NCBI GenBank assembly: GCA_003542015.1
Contig: DPLL01000460.1
Span: forward strand, 1,085 to 7,806
DNA length: 6,722 nt
Origin: Microcoleaceae cyanobacterium UBA9251
GTDB lineage: Bacteria; Cyanobacteriota; Cyanobacteriia; Cyanobacteriales; Microcoleaceae
Reading direction: 5' to 3'
Numbering within the stretch: the stretch's first letter is position 1; each line of letters begins with the position of its first letter. Shown one piece after another: positions 1 to 6,048 of this stretch. A model generated the notes under the pieces. That model was not told where the DNA came from and searched no databases. It worked only from the letters and a program-made list of their open reading frames with translations. Position numbers and translations under genes: made by a program.

Positions 1-630
1 TTGAGAGCAGCAATAGGTGTAGCGGTGACGGATTTTATTATGTTTAATGAACACAATAAAGTGATTTCCCAATTTACGCTTAAGGAAGATGAGTTACTGC
101 TGAATTATCAGCATAGTCCGTTAAAATTAGTGTTTGTGGAGTTGCCTAAGTTTAATAAAACGCTGGAAGAGTTGACGAATATTACGGATAAATGGCTTTA
201 TTTTTTACGCAAAGCACCGGATTTAGAGGTGGTGCCAGCATCTATGTCAATTGTACCGGAAATTGAGAAGGCTTTTACCATTGCGGATAGAGTGAATTTA
301 AGTTTAGAGGAGGTGGATGATTTGGAGAAGCGGGAACAGTTTGAACGGGAACGAGTAGGCGCTCTTGAGTTGAGTAAGGCTGAGGGGCTGGCTGAGGGAC
401 GGGCTGAAGGTATACAAATTGGTGAACAAAGAGGTGAACAAAGAGGTCAAATAAATCTGATTAAACGCCTATTGCAACGGCAATTAGGTGAACTAAATCA
501 ATCAATAGAAGCTCGTTTATCACAGCTATCATCAGAGCAGTTATCGGCTTTGGCTGAGGCTATTTTTGACTTTTCTAGTGTAGCTGATTTGTCCAGTTGG
601 CTAGAAACTAATTGCTCTAATTTAACATGA
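1..630 (+). CDS. Rpn-family (PD-(D/E)XK) nuclease/putative transposase, C-terminal part, with DUF4351 tail; 5' truncated by window edge
   Basis: 209 residues are visible and the gene almost certainly begins upstream: the first visible residues (IGVAVTDFIMF) match the middle of Rpn/'PD-(D/E)XK nuclease family transposase' proteins, so the TTG at position 1 is not a credible start and the nuclease active site lies outside the window. Family hallmarks seen are LVFVELPKFNK (about 43-53), LTDKW-like ITDKWLYFLRKA (61-72), VPEIEKAF (85-92), and a Glu/Arg/Gly-rich hinge with AEGxAEGRAEG spacing (127-150). A DUF4351 module follows (about 149-203: INLIKRLLQRQLGEL, LSSEQLSALAEAIFDFSS, DLSSWL). Family members are proposed DNA endonucleases linked to recombination and are multicopy in filamentous cyanobacteria; the activity of this copy is inference. 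It ends in TGA, 44 bp before the large glycosyltransferase gene, with no terminator between, so readthrough is possible. Family assignment is firm; function is not. Confidence 0.85.
   Translation: MRAAIGVAVTDFIMFNEHNKVISQFTLKEDELLLNYQHSPLKLVFVELPKFNKTLEELTNITDKWLYFLRKAPDLEVVPASMSIVPEIEKAFTIADRVNLSLEEVDDLEKREQFERERVGALELSKAEGLAEGRAEGIQIGEQRGEQRGQINLIKRLLQRQLGELNQSIEARLSQLSSEQLSALAEAIFDFSSVADLSSWLETNCSNLT
421..447 (+). repeat. 12-bp in-frame tandem repeat in the hinge of the Rpn-like gene
   Basis: The unit GGTGAACAAAGA occurs twice in perfect tandem (421-432, 433-444), followed by GGT. It encodes Gly-Glu-Gln-Arg twice. Because the unit is a multiple of three, copy-number change would alter hinge length between the nuclease-like part and DUF4351 without shifting the frame. 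Such EGxxEG/GEQRG hinges are usual in this family. Confidence 0.85.
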
Positions 631-674
631 ATGAGATAAAACGATGATGCAGATGTAATTTTGATTGGTTTACT

Positions 675-3600
675 ATGAAAATTGGCTTTTTTGATGCGAT
701 CGCGTGGGATTATGATACAGAAACTCCTTACCGCCAACCTCTAGGCGGATCTCAGTCAGCTTTGTGCTATTTAGCAGTAGCACTAGCAGCTATGGGACAT
801 GAAGTATATTTGTGCAATCATACTTCTAAACCCGGAGTGTATCGGGGAGTTAATTGCTGTTCTTTGACTAATCTTTCTCAGGAATTGTTAACAACTCTCG
901 ATGCTGCTATTGTCCTGAATCACCCAGAAACGGGAACGCAGTTAAAGCCGCTACTGGGAGAGAAAACTAAGTTAATTCTCTGGATGCAACACGCTTGCGA
1001 TCAGCCCGCAGCAAAGCCTTTACAATGTTTAGAATTGATGTACGATAGCATAATTTTTGTCAGCGAGTGGCAAAAACAGTTATATTTACAACAATTCAAT
1101 CTGAAAAATCTGCAAATAGGAGTGATGAAAAATGCGATCGCGCCTGCTTTTGAAAGATTGTTTGATGAAGGCGAAAATATTTTAACCCAAAAATTACAAC
1201 CTCCCGTTTTAACTTATACCAGCACTCCCTTTCGCGGTTTAGATTTACTCTTAGATATCTTCCCGAAAATTAGGCGAAGATTTCCAGGTGTGAGATTAAA
1301 AGTATTTTCTAGTTTAAAAGTCTATCAAGTAGCTGAAAATCGAGACGAATGGGAACCCCTCTATCAGCGCTGTGCAGAAACAGCAGGAGTTGAGTATGTC
1401 GGTTCGCTAACTCAGCCAGAACTGGCTAGGGAATTGCGATCGATTAATATATTAGCCTACCCAAATACCTTTGCAGAAACTTCTTGTATCTCCGTGATGG
1501 AAGCTCTAGCTAGCGGTTGTTTTGTCGTGACTAGCAACTGGGGATCTTTGCCCGAAACAACGGCAGGTTTTGCGCGTTTAATATCGCTGTCGCATTCCAA
1601 TTCTTCAAATTTGAGCAATCCCTTTGATTCTATTTCCGAAAGAGAAGCTTATGCCCAAGAATTTATCGCGACTGTTCTGAATGTGCTAGAATGGCTAACA
1701 GGTGCTAACAGTCAAGAAACCGAACATTTTTTACGGCGACAGGTAGATTATTTTAATAAAAATTGCACTTGGAAAGTTCGGGCATTAGAATGGGAAGAAT
1801 GGTTGAAAAGGATTAATAAAATGTCTCAGGAAATTTCTGTGGAAAGCCTCTATGATAGAGCGTGGGCTATGCAAAAACAAGGCGACTGGGAAGCAGCTAG
1901 TAGGGAATATCTACAGGTTATTGCGCTGCAACCTAATTATGCACCTGCTTATTTTCAATTGGGAAATGCTAAGTTAGTTAAGCAAGAATGGAGAGAGGCG
2001 ATCGCGCTTTATCGCCAAGCTTTAAATTGCGAACAGCGCTACTCTCAGTGTTGGTATAATTTAGGCGTATCGCTGGAAAATATAGGGGAAGATGAAGAGG
2101 CGATCGCGGCTTACCAACAAGCTGTTACCTACAATCCCAATTATGCGATCGCCTACAATAGTCTAGGAGGCTTGCTCACAAAACAAGAAAACCTAGAAGC
2201 AGCAAAAATTTCCTATCAAAAAGCTTTAGCAATTCAACCAGACTTGATTCCATACTTGGGAAACTTAGCCAACATTCAATACCGATGCGATCAATATAGT
2301 GAAGCTGCTGCCAATTATCAAAAAGTCTTACAGCTAGACTCGAATAATATCAGTGCAATGACAGCTTTGGTGAAAATTCACCAGGGGATTTGCGAGTGGG
2401 AGAATTTAGCAGCCGAAAGCGAAAAACTGTGGCAAATCGGCATAGGTTTAATAGAACAAAATACTTTAAAAGACTTCTCAGTTTTTGACTTTATCATGTA
2501 CTCGCCATTTGGGGCTGACAAACATCTCGCGATTAATCGGTACTTCTCTAAATTTGTCAGTAGTAAAGTCCCTCAAAATTACTTTCCCCCTCACATTCCC
2601 CCCGCTATACCTCCCCTAACTCTGCGAATAGGTTACATATCTGGAGATTTCTACAGCCACGCTTTAACGCATTTAATCGGTGAATTATTCGCCTTGCACG
2701 ATCGCGCTCAATTTGAAATATTCGTCTACTCTCTAGGCCCAAATGACGGCAGTTTTGAGCGTAAAAAAGTAGAAGCAGACTGCGATCAATTTACTGACTT
2801 GCGAGGAATGACTACCTCCGCAGCAGCCGAAAAAATATACAATGATGGCATTCACATTCTCATCGACATGGGAGGATATACCCAATATTCTAACCCAGAA
2901 ATCTTAGCAATGCGTCCTGCTGCTATTCAAATTAACTACCTAACTTATGCAAGCACAATGGGAGCCGAATTTATTGATTATATTATCATAGATAATATAG
3001 TAACACCTTCCCGCCTCGCCGAGTTTTTTAGTGAAAAATTTATTTGTCTACCCAATAGCTATCAGATTAATAATTATCTGAGAGTTTGTCCCGCAGAAGA
3101 CGCGCAAATTAAACAAAAAAATCCCAAAGCTAAATGTGGCTTACCAGAAGATGTATTTGTCTTCGCCTGCTTCAATCACAGTCGGAAAATTGAGCCAGTG
3201 ATGTTTAGCGTGTGGATGGGAATTTTAGAGAAAGTCCCTAATAGTGTACTATGGTTATTAGACAGCAATGCCGAAGCAACTAGGAACCTGAAATATGAGG
3301 CTAAATTACGGGGAATTAAGGGCGATCGCCTAATTTTTGCGCCGAGATTACTACAGGAAGAACACCTATCACGCCACATTTGGATAGACTTATTCCTGGA
3401 TACTTTATATTACAATGCTCACACGACAGGTAGTGATGCTTTGTGGATGGGAATCCCCTTTATTACCTGCCCCGGTGAAACTTTTGCCTCGCGGGTGGGA
3501 GCAAGTTTATTAAATGCGGTTAATTTACCACAGTTAATCGTTAATAGTTTAGAAGAGTATGAAAAGTTGGCGGTACATTTAGCAACTCATCCTCAAGAAT

Positions 3601-4955
3601 TGCAAAAATTGAAAGATGAACTCAATGAAAATCGCCGCCAATTGCCTCTGTTTAATACACCTCAAACCGTGCGATATTTGGAATTGGGATATCTTAAGGT
3701 TTGGGAACGATATCAATCGGGTGAGTCGCCGGAAGCGATACAGATAGACAAGGCAGAAGGAATCGAAAAAGAAGCAGAGGGCAGGTTAAAAAATGATTTA
3801 AAACCTGATTTGAAAAGCAATTTAGTCAGGAATTTGGGAGACGTAAAAGTGGAAAAATCAAGGGGTTTAAAGGATAAAAGTATGGATGAAAATCAGAATG
3901 GGAAAGGGATTGCTGGTGCGGATTCGCCACAGGATTTGATTGGCGATCGCGATTTGCCATCTTGGTTAACTTCTCAACAAATCAGTATCGCTTGTACGAC
4001 TTATCAAACTAGCAGATTAATGTTAATTGGTAGCAATCCCGAAACTAATACTATTTCTGGATATTGGCGAATCTTCGATCGCGCAATGGGACTTTACTGC
4101 ACGCCGGAACGCCTTTATCTAAGCTCAAAATATCAACTTTGGCAATTAGATAATGTCTTAGAATCCGGGAAATTATACCAAGGTTACGATAAACTATACA
4201 TACCAAGAATAGGCTATACTACAGGTGATATCGACATTCACGATATCGCTGTAGATAAAAATAACCAAATCATTTTTATTAGTACGTTGTTTAATTGTAT
4301 CGCTACTTTGAGCGATCGCCACAGTTGCAAACCTCTCTGGAAACCGCCCTTTATCTCACAATATATCAACGAAGACCGCTGTCATCTCAACGGTTTAGCA
4401 ATGGTGGATGGGGAAGCGAAATATGTCACAGCCGTGAGTCAGTCGGATGTGGTAGATGGCTGGCGCGATCGCCGAAAAAACGGCGGTATAGTTATTGATA
4501 TTGAATCTAATGATATCATTGTCACAGGATTGTCAATGCCGCACTCGCCTCGCTGGTATCAAGACAAATTATGGTTGCTGAATTCGGGGCGGGGAGAATT
4601 GGGATATGTGGATTTAGACACAGGGAAATTTAACGCGATCGCCTTTTGTCCTGGCTATTTACGAGGACTGGCTTTTTGGCAAAATTGGGCAATAGTTGGA
4701 CTTTCCAAACCGAGGGGAGATGACAAGACTTTTGGCGGTTTAGAATTAGATGAATTATTAGCAGCAAAAGATGCAGAACCGCGTTGTGGTATGATGGTAA
4801 TTGATCTTAATACAGGGGCGATCGTTCACTGGTTGCGGTTTGAAGGAATAGTCACAGAACTCTATGATGTACAAGTGATTCCCGCCGCACAAAAACCAAT
4901 GGCATTAGGTTTTAAAACCGAAGAAATTGCTCAGTTAATTACTTTGGAATTTTAA
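675..4955 (+). CDS. Giant multidomain glycosyltransferase: GT4 - TPR - OGT-type GT41 - TIGR03032/DUF4915
   Basis: 1426 residues, cytoplasmic by appearance (no signal peptide or membrane segment). Residues 1-380 are a GT-B, GT4-like glycosyltransferase: LGGSQSALCYLA (23-34), the acceptor-loop-like VSEWQ (129-133), and the EX7E motif (E268, E276) before ALASGCFVV. Residues 388-557 are five consecutive 34-residue TPRs (starts 388, 422, 456, 490, 524). Residues about 568-1012 match the O-GlcNAc transferase/SPINDLY catalytic core: CEWENL (573-578), LRIGYISGDF (650-659) with H662, DGIHIL (724-729), FNHSRK with K838, PNSVLWLL (855-862), HTTGSD (916-921), PGETFASR (933-940). Residues 1013-1095 are a charged linker. 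Residues 1096-1421 match TIGR03032/DUF4915 (STLFNCIATLSDRHS, DRCHLNGLAM, GLSMPHSPRWY, KTFGGL, HWLRFEG). The ATG at 675 is preceded by an in-frame stop at 645-647; no clear Shine-Dalgarno. Inferred role: sugar transfer onto protein acceptors recruited by the TPRs, with the GT4 module perhaps extending or modifying the glycan. Donor, acceptor and the role of the last domain are unknown. Domain calls are strong; the pathway is inference. Confidence 0.9.
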   Translation: MKIGFFDAIAWDYDTETPYRQPLGGSQSALCYLAVALAAMGHEVYLCNHTSKPGVYRGVNCCSLTNLSQELLTTLDAAIVLNHPETGTQLKPLLGEKTKLILWMQHACDQPAAKPLQCLELMYDSIIFVSEWQKQLYLQQFNLKNLQIGVMKNAIAPAFERLFDEGENILTQKLQPPVLTYTSTPFRGLDLLLDIFPKIRRRFPGVRLKVFSSLKVYQVAENRDEWEPLYQRCAETAGVEYVGSLTQPELARELRSINILAYPNTFAETSCISVMEALASGCFVVTSNWGSLPETTAGFARLISLSHSNSSNLSNPFDSISEREAYAQEFIATVLNVLEWLTGANSQETEHFLRRQVDYFNKNCTWKVRALEWEEWLKRINKMSQEISVESLYDRAWAMQKQGDWEAASREYLQVIALQPNYAPAYFQLGNAKLVKQEWREAIALYRQALNCEQRYSQCWYNLGVSLENIGEDEEAIAAYQQAVTYNPNYAIAYNSLGGLLTKQENLEAAKISYQKALAIQPDLIPYLGNLANIQYRCDQYSEAAANYQKVLQLDSNNISAMTALVKIHQGICEWENLAAESEKLWQIGIGLIEQNTLKDFSVFDFIMYSPFGADKHLAINRYFSKFVSSKVPQNYFPPHIPPAIPPLTLRIGYISGDFYSHALTHLIGELFALHDRAQFEIFVYSLGPNDGSFERKKVEADCDQFTDLRGMTTSAAAEKIYNDGIHILIDMGGYTQYSNPEILAMRPAAIQINYLTYASTMGAEFIDYIIIDNIVTPSRLAEFFSEKFICLPNSYQINNYLRVCPAEDAQIKQKNPKAKCGLPEDVFVFACFNHSRKIEPVMFSVWMGILEKVPNSVLWLLDSNAEATRNLKYEAKLRGIKGDRLIFAPRLLQEEHLSRHIWIDLFLDTLYYNAHTTGSDALWMGIPFITCPGETFASRVGASLLNAVNLPQLIVNSLEEYEKLAVHLATHPQELQKLKDELNENRRQLPLFNTPQTVRYLELGYLKVWERYQSGESPEAIQIDKAEGIEKEAEGRLKNDLKPDLKSNLVRNLGDVKVEKSRGLKDKSMDENQNGKGIAGADSPQDLIGDRDLPSWLTSQQISIACTTYQTSRLMLIGSNPETNTISGYWRIFDRAMGLYCTPERLYLSSKYQLWQLDNVLESGKLYQGYDKLYIPRIGYTTGDIDIHDIAVDKNNQIIFISTLFNCIATLSDRHSCKPLWKPPFISQYINEDRCHLNGLAMVDGEAKYVTAVSQSDVVDGWRDRRKNGGIVIDIESNDIIVTGLSMPHSPRWYQDKLWLLNSGRGELGYVDLDTGKFNAIAFCPGYLRGLAFWQNWAIVGLSKPRGDDKTFGGLELDELLAAKDAEPRCGMMVIDLNTGAIVHWLRFEGIVTELYDVQVIPAAQKPMALGFKTEEIAQLITLEF
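3786..3833 (+). repeat. Degenerate 12-bp tandem repeat coding a leucine-every-fourth-residue linker
   Basis: Four successive 12-bp units encode LKND, LKPD, LKSN and LVRN (residues 1038-1053), with a fifth leucine at 1054. Every unit begins TTA or TTG and ends GAT or AAT. It lies in the charged linker between the OGT-type core and the TIGR03032 domain, where neighbouring sequence shows no domain. Repeat expansion in a tolerant linker is the simplest reading; the L-x-x-x spacing could also give a short amphipathic helix. Confidence 0.7.
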
Positions 4956-4957
4956 CC

Positions 4958-4996
4958 GCAGATGGTGGCGGATTAACGCAGATTAACGCAGATTAA
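4958..4996. repeat. 10-bp tandem repeat (GCAGATTAAC type) just after the large gene
   Basis: Starting 3 bp after the stop codon, GCAGAT-containing decamers follow one another: a diverged GCAGATGGTG, then GCGGATTAAC, two further GCAGATTAAC-phase units and a partial one. From memory, AACGCAGAT-type short tandem repeats are frequent between genes of filamentous cyanobacteria. No coding potential is apparent, and there is no T-run, so it is not a terminator. Confidence 0.75.
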
Positions 4997-5066
4997 GAGA
5001 TATTAATGGACAATTTCCGGGGAAAGAAAAAACGCCCTAGGGGACTCTGGGTTTGAATCCAAGGTC

Positions 5067-5087
5067 GGAGACGGCAATGCCGTTTCC
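5067..5087. repeat. 21-bp intergenic palindrome (GACGGCAATGCCGT core)
   Basis: Two 10-nt arms flank a single central A; GGAGACGGCA pairs with TGCCGTTTCC through nine Watson-Crick pairs and one G-T pair. The RNA would form a strong hairpin on the + strand. From memory, GGGAAACGGCATTGCCGTTTCCC-like palindromes are dispersed in Oscillatoriales genomes. No T-run follows on either strand, so it is not a classical terminator. It lies between two convergent genes and might still act as an mRNA 3'-end stabiliser; that is inference. Confidence 0.75.
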
Positions 5088-5105
5088 CTACCCCAAAATA
5101 ATCAC

Positions 5106-5194
5106 AGGACTTACGCATTTTAAGGGTGTGGCAAGGGTTGAGATTCTTCGCTTCTCTCAGAATGACAGAATTAGGTTGTTAGTGCGTAAGTCCT
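5106..5194. mobile_element. MITE-like 89-bp element with perfect 12-bp terminal inverted repeats
   Basis: AGGACTTACGCA (5106-5117) and its exact complement TGCGTAAGTCCT (5183-5194) bound a 65-bp interior with no usable reading frame. The ends resemble AGGACTTACGC-type inverted repeats that I recall as common in cyanobacterial intergenic regions and around small transposable elements. I see no convincing target-site duplication: flanks are AATCAC on the left and ATTTAC on the right. The right end lies 11 bp from the stop codon of the - strand gene, so that gene was not broken. The parent transposase family cannot be named from this sequence. Confidence 0.7.
5141..5167. repeat. AGATTCTTCGCTTC...AGAATGACA dispersed-repeat-like segment inside the MITE-like element
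   Basis: This 27-bp segment closely resembles a dispersed bacterial repeat that I recall as AGATTCTTCGCTTCGCTCAGAATGACA. It contains a short inverted pair, ATTCT (5143-5147) and AGAAT (5159-5163). Its position within the terminal inverted repeats at 5106 and 5194 suggests nested or composite origin. Identification is from memory and needs a genome-wide search. Confidence 0.5.
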
Positions 5195-5205
5195 ATTTAC
5201 AAATC

Positions 5206-5823
5206 TCAGTCGCCCTTAGTTGCCAGCCAAATTGGATAATTAGAAGAATCCTCAACTTTCAACTTTTGCGCTTGATAACTCTTGCTAGTCCAATTAGCTA
5301 CTGTTTGCAGACTTTCTGTCAAAAAACTTTCGCTACCAAAGGCTTCAAATCCCAAAGTCCACGACGCATTGCCATCAATATTCAATTGAGTAATTTCCAC
5401 AATGCAGCCTTGGGGTATGGGCGCTTCTACAGGGACAGATATCAGCACACCGGGGGCAGAAACTTGGTAAAGACGCTGTGCTCGCTTTTTCTTGACTTTC
5501 ACCCACTTTCCTGTCGCGATCAGATCCGTCGGCAGCGGCCCCATCGTGTCGGCACAAATCCACTTCAGCCACTTCTCGGCTTTCCCTTCCCAGCGGTTGC
5601 CGAAGTGCATCGTCCCCAATTCTCCCTGCCGCCACTTTACTTGTAAATTTTTTTGTCGCAGTTTCACTCCCAAGTAGTCGCAGCTAGGTATCAGTAAATA
5701 TAAATCTTCCCGTTCTTCAGGAGGCGACAGATACCCGCCCAGACTTTCGCTTCCAAACCATTGCCCGATCGCCTTTGGCAACGTACCGTTACAAAACCAC
5801 CGCATTTCCAGACTGGCCCGCAT
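5206..5823 (-). CDS. Uncharacterised cyanobacterial protein, possible CYTH-like fold
   Basis: 205 residues from the ATG at 5823-5821, chosen over an upstream in-frame TTG (5844) because GAGG lies 8 nt before this ATG on the coding strand. No signal peptide or membrane segment is seen. The layout resembles small beta-barrel phosphate-binding CYTH proteins (triphosphatase/adenylate cyclase type): an N-terminal strand with Glu and Arg (SLEMRWF, 4-10), a basic strand pair LGVKLRQKNLQVKWRQ (51-66), a basic cluster WVKVKKKRAQRLYQ (107-120), and an acidic C-terminal strand CIVEITQLNI (140-149) followed by WTLGFEAFG (155-163). The classic ExExK signature is not intact, so the fold and any activity are tentative. 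I recognise the sequence only as a conserved cyanobacterial hypothetical type. It converges on the large glycosyltransferase gene and diverges from hli. The frame is open throughout with no sign of decay. Confidence 0.8.
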   Translation of the reverse strand: MRASLEMRWFCNGTLPKAIGQWFGSESLGGYLSPPEEREDLYLLIPSCDYLGVKLRQKNLQVKWRQGELGTMHFGNRWEGKAEKWLKWICADTMGPLPTDLIATGKWVKVKKKRAQRLYQVSAPGVLISVPVEAPIPQGCIVEITQLNIDGNASWTLGFEAFGSESFLTESLQTVANWTSKSYQAQKLKVEDSSNYPIWLATKGD

Positions 5824-5831
5824 AATGTTTT

Positions 5832-5835
5832 CCTC
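5832..5835 (-). promoter_or_regulatory. Shine-Dalgarno (GAGG) setting the start of the - strand gene
   Basis: On the - strand GAGG is followed by AAAACATT and then ATG (5823-5821), an 8-nt spacing. The upstream TTG alternative at 5844 would place this motif inside the coding region. Confidence 0.6.
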
Positions 5836-5921
5836 GCTTCCCAAATTTTCGTCAAACCCAGACTGGATTTGCTAGATGCCTTCGACTCTTGAACCTCGCT
5901 GACTCTATCCTCCCCCGTCGG

Positions 5922-5959
5922 GGGCCCAGAGTCTACTGTCATGAGTCTGATCTGGGCCC
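5922..5959. repeat. GC-rich inverted repeat between the divergent genes
   Basis: GGGCCCAGA (5922-5930) and TCTGGGCCC (5951-5959) are perfect 9-bp inverted arms around a 20-bp centre; each arm contains the self-complementary GGGCCC. A second hairpin, CCCCC-GTC-GGGGG (5912-5924), overlaps the left arm, so the two structures are mutually exclusive. A nine-A run follows on the + strand (5960-5968). No T-run follows the stem on either strand, so it is not an intrinsic terminator. It sits about 100 bp upstream of the - strand gene and about 90 bp upstream of hli; a regulatory or 5'-UTR role is possible but unproven. Confidence 0.7.
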
Positions 5960-6003
5960 AAAAAAAAACTTTCTCACATTACTTTACATATCTTCATTAG
6001 TCT

Positions 6004-6021
6004 GTTACATTTATTTACAGT
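6004..6021 (+). promoter_or_regulatory. HLR1 element (RpaB-binding site) upstream of hli
   Basis: GTTACATT, two bases, then TTTACAGT matches the cyanobacterial HLR1 consensus (G/T)TTACA(T/A)(T/A)-NN-(G/T)TTACA(T/A)(T/A) at every defined position but one (G at 6020). HLR1 is bound by the OmpR-type regulator RpaB, which controls hli and other photosystem genes in response to light. A further isolated half-site, TTTACATA, lies at 5983-5990, 21 bp upstream, about two helical turns. The element ends 27 bp before the hli start codon, so it probably overlaps or adjoins the promoter, a position consistent with low-light repression. The transcription start cannot be fixed from sequence. Confidence 0.75.
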
Positions 6022-6048
6022 ACAAGAAAAGCAATTTAGGAAAAAAAC

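Noticed and set aside
1..3. TTG at the first base as the true start of the Rpn-like gene
   Set aside because: The first visible residues already match the interior of the family, so the gene continues upstream of the window.
1836..2345. TPR-coding region as a DNA tandem repeat
   Set aside because: The 34-residue periodicity is in the protein; the nucleotide units are too diverged to be called a DNA repeat.
5043..5061. Possible tRNA T-arm (CTGGGTTTGAATCCAAG)
   Set aside because: The arm has a mismatch, and no acceptor, D or anticodon stem can be folded around it; most likely chance or a decayed fragment.
4956..5205. CRISPR array
   Set aside because: The repeat units here are either 10 bp with no spacers or single palindromes; no regular repeat-spacer pattern exists.
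5053..5646. + strand reading frame of 197 codons across the repeat zone and the - strand gene
   Set aside because: It starts inside intergenic repeats and runs antisense to a gene with clear protein-like composition and a good ribosome-binding site; its product has no recognisable domain.
5824..5844. Seven-residue N-terminal extension of the - strand protein from a TTG start
   Set aside because: The downstream ATG has a GAGG at 8-nt spacing, while the extension would be coded by that ribosome-binding region.
5691..5942. - strand 83-codon frame upstream of the CYTH-like gene
   Set aside because: It overlaps the GC-rich inverted repeat and the start of the real gene in another frame, and its product looks like non-coding translation.
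5922..5968. GC-rich stem next to a homopolymer as an intrinsic terminator
   Set aside because: On the + strand the stem is followed by A, not T; on the - strand the T-run comes before the stem. Neither orientation fits.
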